47,357 bases of DNA from Helochares maculicollis. Its lineage: Eukaryota; Arthropoda; Insecta; Coleoptera; Hydrophilidae. Where the stretch lies: NCBI GenBank assembly GCA_033557835.1, contig JAWQRO010000234.1, positions 1-47,357 of the forward strand, written 5' to 3'. Within the stretch, counting starts at the first letter, position 1, and every line of letters begins with the position of its first letter. Shown here piece by piece: positions 1 through 10,326 of the stretch. The notes under the pieces are model-generated. The model was not told the DNA's origin, made no database searches, and saw nothing but the letters and a program-made list of their open reading frames with translations. Made by a program: the position numbers and the translations under genes.

Positions 1-132
1 TGGGACATGACAATGGAAGGAATAATAAAGAAGAGAGGAATAGGAGTGGTAGAGGCCAGAAAACTGGCAATGAACAGAAATGAATGGAATAAATTTATTA
101 ACACGGAGACACCTGGAACATCAACAAGCTAG
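1..132 (+). pseudogene. LINE reverse-transcriptase C-terminal remnant
   Basis: An open frame runs from base 1 to a TAG at 130-132 and encodes 43 residues. It resembles the last part of the ORF2 protein of insect non-LTR elements: a basic segment followed by 'LAMNRNEWNKF', like the usual 'A.DR..W..' tail. The upstream part lies outside the window. The frame is followed by a short 3' segment and a TA microsatellite, as expected at a LINE 3' end. The clade cannot be fixed from 43 residues; it may be the same kind as the decayed copy at 4010-5890. Confidence 0.5.
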
Positions 133-175
133 AATTAGAATAAATGGTCTACACCGGTAACGGTTGATGATTTTT

Positions 176-180
<5 letters not shown>

Positions 181-223
<43 letters not shown>
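181..223. repeat. (TA)n microsatellite
   Basis: About 21 uninterrupted TA units lie 50 bases downstream of the LINE remnant stop codon. It may be the expanded simple-repeat tail of that LINE, or an independent microsatellite. Confidence 0.95.
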
Positions 224-227
<4 letters not shown>

Positions 228-434
228 CAGTAACAGAGTCATATCTGTATATCTCGTCAATATATTTTCAAAAATTTTAATTTTCATCTATCGTCTAACA
301 AAGGATTACAGACTTTTTATAATATTTTTAAATTAATTGTTTCTTTAAATTTATTTGGACGTATATTTAAGTACTTCGATGCACAATAAAAGGTTGGACT
401 TTCTTAAAGGAATATTCTGTGTGTTGCATTAGTA

Positions 435-1721
435 TTAGGTTGGTGGATAATTATTGCAGCTTTCCTTCCCGTCATTGTTTCCTTGAAAATAATTGGAGTT
501 TTGTTTATTGTTTTCATCAAAATAATCTTCTCTTCTTCAGGAACAGAAATGCGTACCCATAATTATCTTCATATTTGCCATATTATGCTCTACCATTTTG
601 AGAAAGGTTGGAAGGTGGCAAAGCTATTTTGCGATCTCAACGAACTTTTCGGCGAGGGACACTCAGCAAAAATCAAGTTAAAAGATGGTTCAAGAGGTTG
701 AAATCGGGAGACATAAACCTTGCAGACAAAGATGGAAGAGGTCGGCCAAGGAATCTCGACGATCAGGCACTCTTTGCAGCGGGGAAAGCGAACGAAAGTT
801 TGACAACCCAAATGTTAGCTGTAGTCTTCAATGTTGATCACTCAACGATTGTTCGTCATCTCAAAAGGCTTGGAAAGGTATGGAAGTGGTTGGATGGGCC
901 CCTCTGCAGCTCCTCAACAACAACAAAGCAAAACGTGTACGCTTTTATACCTATTTACTGGAACGAAATGAGCAAACACCATTTTTGAAAAATCTTGTTA
1001 TAGGACATGAATCGTGGCTGCTGTTCAAAAAAGAGGAACGAAAGAAGGTATGTGTATCGCAAGATATTTCCCCTAAACGAATTACAAAAGGTATACACTG
1101 TAAGAAGGCTATGTGGTGTGTCTGGCGAGGCAGAAACGGAATCATTCACTGGGAAGTCATATTGAACGGTCTTCGTTATTGATTTAACGACGCGAATGAA
1201 TGACAACAATGTCGAATCTCGGACAAAATAGGCAAGCGACAGTTCAACATTAACAGTCTATCTGGTTCAACTTGATTGCTTTCACAATCAAAGCGAAACG
1301 ACCACGAAAAACGTACAATATCACCTTCAACCACGATAATGCCCCTCCTAATGTTGAACGTCGTGTCGTCAGATCGATCGCCAAGAAGGGCTGGAATTTG
1401 CTCCCACATCTGCCATATTTACCGACTAAAGCTCCTACAGACTGCCACGTCAATCGCTCATTTAAAAACTGCCAAGGGAACAAAATTTACAACGATTTGG
1501 ATTACTTTGTGCCCGATGTTAAAGCGTGGATCGCCTCCAAGAATTGTGACTTCTTCGCCTATGGAATCGACCTGTTGCAAAGCAAATGGGAAGCAGTTCT
1601 TGAAGGGGATGTTGACTATACCCGGAATAACCATTTAAACATGTTTTTGTAAAATATTTTTATAGTATTTGTTGACTAAAATTTGTTGACAAAAATCCGC
1701 AATAACTATGCAACAACCTAA
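435..1721 (+). mobile_element. Near-complete mariner element, 1287 bp, inactive
   Basis: The element begins with TTAGGTTGGTGGATAATTAT and ends with the imperfect inverse, reading ...TATGCAACAACCTAA on the + strand. TA dinucleotides at 433-434 and 1722-1723 are the target-site duplication. The 1287-bp length is what is expected of a complete mariner. The termini are of the type seen in irritans-like mariners. The body holds a broken transposase. The copies at 21788-22756 and the orphan terminus at 14138 carry closely similar ends, so one family has invaded this region more than once. Confidence 0.92.
549..1652 (+). pseudogene. Mariner transposase pseudogene (DD34D)
   Basis: The reading frame must shift several times between 549 and 1652, and an in-frame start is present at 549. 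The N-terminal helix-turn-helix part is visible ('QVKRWFKRLKSGD', then 'VDHSTIVRHLKRLGK'). The catalytic part follows in other frames. The first acidic motif reads 'GHESWLLF' where the family has GDESW, so the first catalytic aspartate is histidine. The second, 'NHDNAP', and the third, 'APTD', are kept with 34 residues between the aspartates, which defines the DD34D signature. About 367 codons are spanned, close to the usual 345-350. The copy cannot make an active enzyme. Confidence 0.9.
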
Positions 1722-1723
1722 TA

Positions 1724-2239
1724 TATGTGATATTTCTTATTGATCTAGCTTTGTATTTTCAAAACCGAATATGTTTTAAATAAATATATGATGCATTCAT
1801 AAATATGGATAGGTCCAACTATTAAATAGTTGCTTTTTGGAAAACTCATCTGCAACTTTGGTTTAATTTTAATTTTAGAATTACTCTAATAGTTCTCTTT
1901 TGTATAACAAAATAATCTTCATGCGTTATTAATACAGTATCCCCTATATCACTAGTGATACCAAATTTTATTTGTACACTAGTATGAGTATATCATGATT
2001 AAAATATTTAGTTAAATACCTTATTGTGTAGTATGTCTTATTTAATTTGCAAGCTAGTTCTTCAATATGAAAAGACCATCACAAATTTTCAACCAGCACA
2101 ACCTTCAAGAGTCTAGCCTTGTTATTATTTTTTATTACAACATTTTTATTGCATTGGTTTTGATGTTTAGTTGCTTATTTTGTTTTAAAAAATACGTAAT
2201 TTGTCTTCTGATTTGTATATTATTGTATTGTATTATATT
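1724..2239. other. AT-rich spacer
   Basis: No coding or structured feature is recognised here between the mariner and the 3' tail of the LINE on the reverse strand. Confidence 0.6.
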
Positions 2240-3475
2240 GTATACAGTTTCGGAACAGAGATGCCTTCTAGACGTCTGTTTGTATCCTAACCCGCTATAC
2301 CGTACCTACAGTAATCCGATTCCTTCCAGAAATGTTACCAGGTCCTTGATGAGGAATTCTTTAGCTTCATCGTAAGTTTTTGCATTTTCTACATTGTGGA
2401 CTTGTCGCTAATCCTAACATGTGTACATGTTTCCTCAAGTTAATGTGTCCCGTAAGGACTTCCATTGCGAATTGGAGTCACCTTCTCTTCATCAAAAGCA
2501 ATTGCTCGGATAGTTTGCTCATGAACTCTTTCATGTGCCTCATTCCCCCTATTGATTTCCATCTGTTAATATGTTTTCTACGGACTTGTTCATCTATCAT
2601 GCTTCTTACACCAGTTTTTAAAATTCCTAGGGCTGGTTCCAGTCTGATGTATTGCTGAGCTGAGCTCTTCTTCGCTAGTTTATCTAATTCTTTGTTACCC
2701 TTATGTCCTGGTGCTCACAGCAATCTTAGATTGTTGCAAGCGCCCAGTCTATTGATCACCTTTTCTCATTCCTGAGTCATCCTTGAAGTGACCTTTTGTT
2801 TTCCTAACTTTAAGGACTGCCTGCCTAACCGTGCAGATATAGATTGTCTTGTTTACACAAGCACCTTCCATGTTCTCACGTGCGCTGACCAAAAATTCTG
2901 TGTTTTCAGCCTACAACACCATTGCATATCTTCCCAATTTTAAATCGTCTGTATACCAGAATTAGCCTCCATTGATGACTATTAAGATACATCCTACCCA
3001 TATTTCCTTATTAAACGTTAATATCAAAAGTGTCATTGAAGTAATGTTCTGTTCCGTCGCATCTTTCGAAGATCATATTGCTTTTACTGTAGATTTTGTG
3101 CAGGATTCTTGCGCAGATCGCTTCCTGTGTATCAACCTACTGTCCTTTGTTTAGTTAGCCTTATCACTCTTCTCATTGCTTTTTCCTCCATCAACACATC
3201 CAACGGCCGAAGATCTAGAAGAGTTTCTATTGCCGCAATGTGGGTGCTTTTGAGAGCATCTGTTAGACATATACAAGCGAGCCTTTGTATGGATGCAAGT
3301 ACTATCCGGTCTCCTTCTCTGTACAACTCTGGTTCATCATACTAGACTACCATAATTGCTCACCTGAACTAAGAGGGCACGGTACACCCAAGGGAATTTT
3401 TCCAGGTCCATCCCCCAAGTTTTCCCTACCGTTCTCCTACATTTTAATAGAACAACGGTGGTTTGCGTTACAATA
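2240..3475 (-). pseudogene. R1/jockey-like LINE fragment (RT thumb to C-terminal zinc region)
   Basis: Read on the reverse strand and across several frameshifts, the block follows the order of an insect LINE ORF2. From 3475 downward there is 'GKTWGMD..FPWVYRALL', then 'LASIQRLACICLTDALKS' and 'LLDLRPLDVLMEEKA' (3326-3132), which is typical of the segment after the reverse transcriptase. An RNase H-like part follows ('WYTDD' near 2960, 'APGHKGNKELDKLAK' near 2700), and then the C-terminal 'VLTGHINLRKHVHMLGLA' with cysteines near 2400. The 3' end lies near 2240 in an AATAC-rich tail. Many stops and frameshifts show it is old. The long + strand frames here are antisense shadows. Confidence 0.8.
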
Positions 3476-4009
3476 TGCTTCAATTTGCGTCTTTTAAGAT
3501 ACTGCAAACATCATTCACACTTATCACAAACAAAACTTGCCTTATGGGGCATACCGAAATTTGTTGTAGTAGGAGCTGACAAATATGTACCTAACAGCTA
3601 TTTTTTATTGGCTACGACCTTTCTAATATAATCTAAAATAGTTTAAATGCCACATTTTTCGAAATTTCCAACAAAATTTCATACGATAAACTTGTCTTGA
3701 ATATATCTAATAAAACACATTAATTTTTAATAATACCTTGTGTATAATCTACAATTGCTATATATACAGATTTAAGTACTGCTGTAATCATTGCATTCAC
3801 ATAAAATTGATTACTATAAAGAAGAGGGGTTCAATTACCTCATTTATTGCTGCCCTTAACATATTGTTTGAAACTTCATCTGCAGCACTGAAGTATTTAT
3901 TTTTCACTCCATTATCATATTTATAAAATGGTAGCTATTTACGGAACAAAAAAAAATCATTATGATATCGTTTTGAATATTTGATATTTAAATCACCATA
4001 CAAACCAAG
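3476..4009. other. AT-rich spacer
   Basis: Nothing recognised. It may include unreadable 5' parts of the adjacent reverse-strand LINE. Confidence 0.4.
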
Positions 4010-5890
4010 ATTGGGGAACATTCGAGGATAGGCTAAAGGAAGTCGCAGCCATAACCTATGGAGAGACATCATAACAAATAAAGCGATTTAGAAAACAGCA
4101 TGGCGAGCTGTAAATATAAAAAGAGCAGTATAATACAAAATGAAGGCATACAGAAACTACATTCGGAAGATGTAGCAGATTATAACATATATAAGCGAAA
4201 TCGTAAGGACATTCAAAAGTAAGTAACTTCTCTATGAAGAAAAGAAAAACCAATGTTTCTTTGAAAGTAAAATTTCTAAAAACAAACTAAATCAATTCCG
4301 AATCCACATATGTGAAATAATTTTGTTCTATAATAGCAGGACAAAGAAGTAGAATACAAAAAGTTGAAATAAAATTCATTAAAACCCTTAATAGCAGAGA
4401 TATAAACGAAGTAATATATTGAGAAAAAATATACAAATAAAATTATCCAAGAAAGTTGGCATTCCCAAAGAATAAACCGGGGCAGGCTTACCAGACAGAT
4501 ATTTGAAGAAATAAGGATACAAAACGTACCCAGAGCAGCCAAGACAAGAGAAATAGAATGAATCAATATCAAAAAACTAACGACAGAGAAAAATAAGTGG
4601 TATACAAAAGCGTTTTAATTAATAATCGAACAAAAAGTTAAGAATAAATTATAATATACATTTACATGAAACCAGTAGTCTTATAACAACTCAATGGTTA
4701 ACTTTTGAAGGAGGAAGAGATTGCAGACACATTTGTGAGAGTAATACTACTTCAAGGTTTTAAAAGTTCAAACAACTTGCAAACGAATGCTGAAAAGACA
4801 AAGTACAGAAAAACACTGCACAATTCACAAAGCGCTCTTCAAAAAAAGGAGACACGTTCACATTGAAACAAATTATCCAACAGACCAATGATAAGAGAGG
4901 AATGGCATGCATGGCATGGAGAATGCATTTGACAAAGTTAGAACTGAAGAAGTATGAAAAAGCTTGAAGTAGCAATACAAAATATGTGACAACTAAAAAT
5001 CTACAATCAAACACGAATGAAGGACTTAAACAAGTCGTAATAATGAGCTCAGTAGTGTTCCTAATTATCATGGAAGTTATAATACAAATATGGCCGGATA
5101 GAGTAGAACTTTTACACCTTGGATACAGAAAAATGCTACCAATTAAAATATCAGATTGTGCGTACGCAGCTAAATGACATAGTAGCAAACATAGAAAAGG
5201 AAATAGAGTTGCAAAATAAAATAAATGTATTGAATTAAACACTAAAAAGAAAAGAAATCGAAAAAGTAAAACACTTTCGCAAGTATCAAGAAGTAGCATT
5301 GAACGAAAGGGGCAGTGATGAGATAGACATCTTAGAACGAATTAGCACAACAAACGGCTTCTTTCAATAACAGGAAACTTATTACGCCGCAAAGAAATTT
5401 CAAAAAAAACAAAGATGAACGTCTTTAAAAAAATATGCAAACCATTACTATCATAAATAAGTGATATGGAATATGGAAATAGACAGAAGAAAATTCAAGT
5501 TAGTGGAAAACAGATATATGCGGAGAACAAAAGGAATAACGTTACTAGATAAAATCAGAAATGAAAAGATGAGAAAGAATTGAAAAAATAAACGAAATAC
5601 AAGATTACATTGAAGAGAAACAATAGTCATAGTGAGGGTACATGATAAGAATGGGAAAATCAAAGACATGTAAAGAGCATCTGGAAAACAAGATTAGAAG
5701 AGAAGAGGAAAAGAGGACGACTGAGAAAAACTTGGAAATAAAACAGAAAAAACATTGGAAAATAATAGCTCTAGCACTGCAGCCAGAAATTTTACGAAAG
5801 AAATGGAAAGATTGTACCTTCACATATAATTTCTTAAGTAATGAGCATAAAAAAAAGAATGTATCAGATATTTATATTCTTATATAGATG
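4010..5890 (+). pseudogene. Heavily decayed LINE reverse transcriptase
   Basis: The forward strand carries scattered reverse-transcriptase landmarks in changing frames. 'TFEDRLKEVAA' lies near 4020. 'TNEGLKQ...SSVVFLIIMEVII' near 5010-5080 matches the 'GLRQG..LSP.LF..Y.E..I' motif. 'ISDCAYA' near 5150-5170 sits where the catalytic 'YADD' box belongs, but the aspartates are lost. 'KRTTEKNLE..' near 5715-5740 and 'LRKKWKD' near 5800 match the C-terminal 'GRPRKTW ... DR.KW' region of insect LINEs. The 179-codon reverse-strand frame at 4760-5299 is an antisense shadow. The clade is uncertain. Confidence 0.65.
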
Positions 5891-5975
5891 AGCATGCTGA
5901 GTAGAGAAAATTAAAATTTTTGATTCTGTGATCTTTGTTAGAATTTGAAACTTGTTTTTGAAATAACTAACTTAA
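5886..5975. repeat. Dispersed repeat, copy 1
   Basis: This stretch aligns with 9372-9460, sharing for example 'GAGAAAATT', 'TTTGTTA' and 'AATTTGAAACTT' in the same order. The family is unnamed. Confidence 0.6.
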
Positions 5976-6210
5976 TAATTATCCGCTTAACGTTTTCAAA
6001 CAAAATTTTGTAGAATTAAGTATTTAATTATTTCTTCGAAAAGTTGCACAGGGGTAAATTCGTTAGAGATGACCGGTCGAATATTTTTGAAGGTACATTC
6101 GCTACGTGAGGCTGCGATGCATTTAGTTTACTCCCGTCAGCGTTCAGGAGTAACAAAAGATAAAAATTCTACGCAAAAAGTATAAAAAGTGATTAGATAA
6201 GCTTTGCTGA

Positions 6211-6285
6211 ATTTTTAAGATTGGACGTATAATCTAACGTCAAAATAGCAGTCGATTTGCTTTACGCTTCTTCAATTTTTGATAT
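6211..6285. repeat. Short dispersed repeat, copy 1
   Basis: It aligns closely with 40563-40635, sharing 'TTTTTAAGATTG', 'TAATCTAACGTCAA' and 'GTCGATTTGCTTTACGC'. No coding content is seen. Confidence 0.75.
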
Positions 6286-6429
6286 TTTCATATGGCGTTA
6301 GGTTAAATTGGCCATATTAGTTATGTTATTTTTAATGTTTTAAGGCCTATTTATTTTTGTTATAGTTGTCAAACAAGTACCAAATAAAAGCTATTTCTAT
6401 GCATGGTAATTGAAGTGAGGAGTGATTTA

Positions 6430-7120
6430 AAACTGCTATAACCTATATTAAAAAAGGAGAAATATTAGTTTGTAATGTATCCATTACCTAAATGTGCCTC
6501 TTAAACGCTTAAGAGAAAATAAAAGACACATTTATAAGAAAGGATCAATGGGATCAACAGCGATGTTTAGATACAAAAATGAAGAGAGGAAGCACATTAT
6601 AACGATGCCGGTTAATAATGAAAGATGAGAGAATGCTTGCACACCAGTTGAACCTAAAAAAAATTAATAAAACTGAATAAATGGCAGAATATAATTGGTT
6701 ACGACTGTTTCTGCAAAAGAACCAGACTATTGTTTTAAGAAAGTGTTAAGGGCTCGATATCCAGTAATGAGCAAGATCGAAGAAAATTCTTATTTGAATT
6801 TGTTATGAAACAGTTTGAAAGAAAGTGATCTAATGTCAAAACCTAAGAGCAGTTTTAATATGGATGAATCAAGCCTACGGAAAAGAGTGAAACAATTACC
6901 ATCATAGGATGTTGTAATGCCAAAAGTAGATTTTTACCGCGTTCATTTAAAATGAAGGGCAAGCATAAAAATTATACATTTGGGGATGGCATGCGTCCTA
7001 GCGGCTCAAATAATTATGTGCCAAAAATCTACTTACATAACCTCAAAAATATTTTTATGCCCAGGAAGCTACCAGGAAAATAATTATCTTTTTATGGACA
7101 CTCAACACATGCAATTCGGT
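6430..7120 (+). pseudogene. pogo/jerky-like (DDE_1) transposase relic
   Basis: Across frameshifts this stretch keeps the order of landmarks of the pogo/jerky/CENP-B-related DDE_1 family. A central segment 'AEYNWLRLFLQKNQTIVLRK' lies near 6680. The first catalytic motif 'FNMDESSLRKR' lies near 6855. 'TITIIGCCNAKSRFLP' follows near 6895-6940, then 'FGDGMRPSGSN' near 6980. The last recognisable block near 7090 reads 'LSFYGHSTH', where the family has 'LLLDGHSTH', so the second catalytic aspartate is replaced. The C-terminal part and terminal repeats were not found. It is separate from the Tigger-like copy at 29348. Confidence 0.75.
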
Positions 7121-8204
7121 AAAAATGCATGCGTATGCTAATCAAAACAAAATCATTATGATATCAATGCCCAATCGTACTTTCTATTACTTGCAATTCC
7201 TTGATCGAGCGACTTTAAATCGCTCAAATATAATATTTATGGACTATGGACTCTAAATCTTTCGATTGAACTTTGGTGCATTTCTAAATAAGGCCTAGAG
7301 TTAATCAGCTTCAACACAAATCGCTATCTCAAGATTCAAGTCAAGTGGCGTGGTTCCGTTCAAACCTGGGGTACACAAGATTATGACTTCTAAGACCCGC
7401 TTGCGGTGATCTAATCTTTTCACAATTTTCCTACATCTTCACTTATAGTGAAGATGTAACAAAATATTGAAAATAAACCTATACCAGCAACAGCTGTTGA
7501 ACAAAATAATATCAATAATAATTGAACACCTTAAATTATAAAAAATACATCTTCTCTTCTCAAAAAATTGAAAAGTTGATAAGGTTTTGACACTATAAGT
7601 ATATTTCAACAAGAAAAAAAAAACATACGAAGTATATAATAAAAACGAAAATAAGCCTAGGATTAAACAAGAAAAATGTAAAAGCAAATATCAAAAAGAA
7701 AAACTGATAAATCCTACGCCGTAAGAAAGCGACAAGTGCTTTGATAAAAGGCTGTTCTGATGAGATGGAAACAATATTATGTGTTGCCTTATCTAGCAAA
7801 GAAATTAAAAATGAAACAGATATTTATGCTGGATGCGGTGAAAATTATTATAAAACCCGTTATTGAAGATTGTTTGATTTGTATCCAGTAGGTATAGGAG
7901 AAGTGTACTGTGTTCCAGACGTGAACAGAGTCAGAAAAATGAAAATGTGAAACAACAGTGACTGGAAAACGCAATGACAACGGCAAATTGTGCTCTATTC
8001 GTTTATTCCGTATTATAACGGATAACTTACCCCGATATGTCGGGTGAGATGGCCATTTTTTAAAATTCTTTTAACTGTAATTTATAAAAAGTATTTTATT
8101 TGTTCTTGAATTGTTAAAGCATGAATAATTATAGCAAAAACGTTTGCTTTTAAAATCAATATTTCCATTCTCGATTTCAAGATTTTGACGAATATTCACG
8201 TTTT
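7121..8204. other. AT-rich spacer
   Basis: No gene is supported. Reverse-strand frames around 7439-7986 are hydrophobic low-complexity translations of A-rich sequence. A lone B-box-like GTTCAAACC near 7350 has no A box upstream. Confidence 0.5.
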
Positions 8205-8440
8205 GGAATTTCTGAATCCATTTTCACCAGTTGTGAAACTTATCTATGCGTGTATGTTCATGTCTGTGTGTATGTTAACACTATAGCGCTTACGCCATTT
8301 AAGGTAGAGCAATAAATTTTGCATACAGCTATTATTGCAAAATCATAGATCAGTTTTAACTTTCCAGTCATGTAGAACCGCCGGTTTATCTGAATAGTTT
8401 TAAAAGATTTTCAAGTATATTTGTCGCTAAAATAAAGCCA
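8205..8440 (+). repeat. Dispersed repeat family A, copy 1 (diverged)
   Basis: It shares an ordered set of blocks with 32750-33300 and 33636-33960: a TGAATCCATTTT-like start, TGTCTGTGTGTATGTTAACAC, an 'AGCAATAAATTTTGCATACAG' block cut here by substitutions, and a TATTATTGCAAAA block. No protein is encoded. Confidence 0.6.
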
Positions 8441-8650
8441 TCAAGTTGAACTTTCGTGTATATCTTAAAGGCCACGAAAAAATTGTAGGTATAAGTTTTC
8501 AACATGATCGGAGCACCGGTAGTGCTATTTTTTAAAATACTCCATAAGAAGCAGGAAAACAGTAACACTTGTCAAGCAAGTGTTCATGTTCATATACAGT
8601 TCAATTGGAATCTCGTTGGAACAAGTGTGTTGATATTTAGGGAGACTATA

Positions 8651-8697
8651 CTGAATAATAAAGTGTATTTCAAACCATAACTTATTGAACAACCTAG
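8651..8697 (+). mobile_element. Orphan mariner terminus
   Basis: It matches the transposase-3' end of the mariner at 39319-40501 (reverse-complement orientation), including AATAATAAAGTGTA and ACTTATTGAACAACCTAG, and is followed by TA at 8698-8699. Confidence 0.7.
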
Positions 8698-8875
8698 TAT
8701 TTACAATTTTGTACTACCGCCTGTTATTTGTTATGAAAGGATGATTCTGCAATATATAAAAAGAACAAAATAAGTTTATCTGTTACAGCCGATAATTTTC
8801 AATATAATCTAACCGTTTCTTTGGATTTACTCGATTAGTAAACAGGAATATAATTATTTACGGTGTCTTGTCGTT

Positions 8876-8931
8876 TATAAAATAATTATGTGTTTTTCAT
8901 ATCGAACTGCAAAACTTATTGGACAACGTAG
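8876..8931 (+). mobile_element. Second orphan mariner terminus of the same family
   Basis: It matches the same end of the 39319-40501 mariner over about 55 bases, including TGTGTTTTTC and GCAAAACTTATTGGACAACG. Two independent ends of one family lie only about 180 bases apart. Confidence 0.7.
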
Positions 8932-9371
8932 TTTATGTATTAAAAAAGAATTGAATATTTATGAACTTATTACATTGAAGAATGCAATAATTTTGTGCTT
9001 AATTATTTAGATTCTTAGGTACTTTTTTGCAATACATATATTCTTACGGGAATAGTGGGCGACGACGATGTTTTTTTATACCCCAACTTTCTCTTTATGC
9101 TCTTATCTATCGGCTTTTGAATCTTTCTGAACCAAAGAAGTCCTAGTTGACGCTTTTGATGACGAAATGTTTCTGGACGAAATTGAGAGCGAAGCTCGAA
9201 TCGGCTGCTACGAAACTACTTTTACTTACTCGTTTTGCAAATGTAAAAAGATATATTCCCTTTCCTGATTAATTTTATTTTAACATTGAGAGCCGATGTT
9301 AATTTTCGGGTTTGTTAGTCGAGGCACACTGTAAAAATACAATAGTATTTTCATACTAAACATGGAATAAT

Positions 9372-9460
9372 ATGAGAATGTTGAGTGGAGAAAATTCGTA
9401 GTTTTGGTTTTGTGATGTTTGTTAAAATTTGAAACTTATTTGTGAAAGAGCAAGTTTAAA
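9372..9460. repeat. Dispersed repeat, copy 2
   Basis: Partner of 5886-5975; see that entry for shared blocks. Confidence 0.6.
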
Positions 9461-10040
9461 AAGTTACTTTAATTTTTAGCCTCTTTAAATAAATTGTAGA
9501 GTCAAATTCGTTATTTCTTCCAAACGTCATAATATTTAATTTTAGACTAGAATAAGCGTTAAAAAATGTAACATAAAAAAATACGCTTGTACTTTTGCTA
9601 TTTGTAAGTTGAGTGGAGTCATTATAGATTTTTATTTTGCGGGCCAGTGTCTTGCGAAGTTTCAAATTTATATAAATAGCGCTTCCGGTATTCTGATACA
9701 ATGACTAGTTTATTTTATAAATTGAAAACTGTATAGATAAAGACACTCCGGCTTAAACGTTCTCAGTTTTATCATGTTTACTTTGATTCACAGACGACAT
9801 TCCGGCAATGGTCAAAATAGATAAGGATCTTTACGAGCATGGAATTATTCTATAACAAATTCGATAAATGTCTACACATAAAACAAATTTTTGGCTATTT
9901 ATATGGAGTTAAAACTGCGTTTACATTCACTATCTAATTATTAACGGTAAATATTAACAAGAGCAAATTTGTTTGTGAGTAATAAAACAATTTAATGTTT
10001 GTAAATTTTCCGTGCAAAAATAGATTAGGAATGAGTGAGG
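9461..10040. other. Upstream region of the long reticulon isoform
   Basis: AT-rich with no coding content. The distal promoter elements of the long isoform may lie here, but none can be named with confidence. Confidence 0.35.
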
Positions 10041-10326
10041 AGAACCTTGGGTGATTCACAAAGTTTTCCTCCAAAGCGGCAAAATAGAACGTCTCCGTCA
10101 GTTCGGTTCGTCGGTTCGAAAGTTAGTGATTCGCGGGCCACAGAATGCACTAGAAGCCGGCACTGAAGCCGCCTTCCCCTTCAAATATCCGCAACAAAAT
10201 ACTCGCCGCTCAACTGACGTTTGACAGTTTGTCTGCCGGTGCGGGCACTCGACAATTCAAATTCGTTGTCTTCCGTTCGACACTTTAAACATAGTAAACC
10301 ACAAAAAAAATAATAAATCATAAAAC
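10041..10326 (+). promoter_or_regulatory. Rtnl1: Core promoter and 5' UTR of the long reticulon isoform
   Basis: Base composition shifts sharply from AT-rich to about half GC just before the start codon. A TCAGTT at 10098-10103 fits the insect initiator consensus, which would put the start near 10100 and give a 5' UTR of about 226 bases. No convincing TATA box or downstream promoter element was found. The exact start site is inferred. Confidence 0.5.

Noticed and set aside
181..223. Promoter TATA array
   Set aside because: A pure TA microsatellite next to a LINE 3' end, with no gene downstream that could use it.
2067..3345. Forward-strand frames at 2067, 2380, 2972 and 3109
   Set aside because: The reverse strand here reads as a LINE in the correct domain order; the forward frames are shadows.
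4760..5299. 179-codon reverse-strand frame with hydrophobic composition
   Set aside because: Antisense to a decayed LINE reverse transcriptase in A-rich sequence; hydrophobicity comes from T-rich codons.
7345..7375. Pol III B-box-like GTTCAAACC
   Set aside because: No A box at a suitable distance upstream and no tRNA-like folding.
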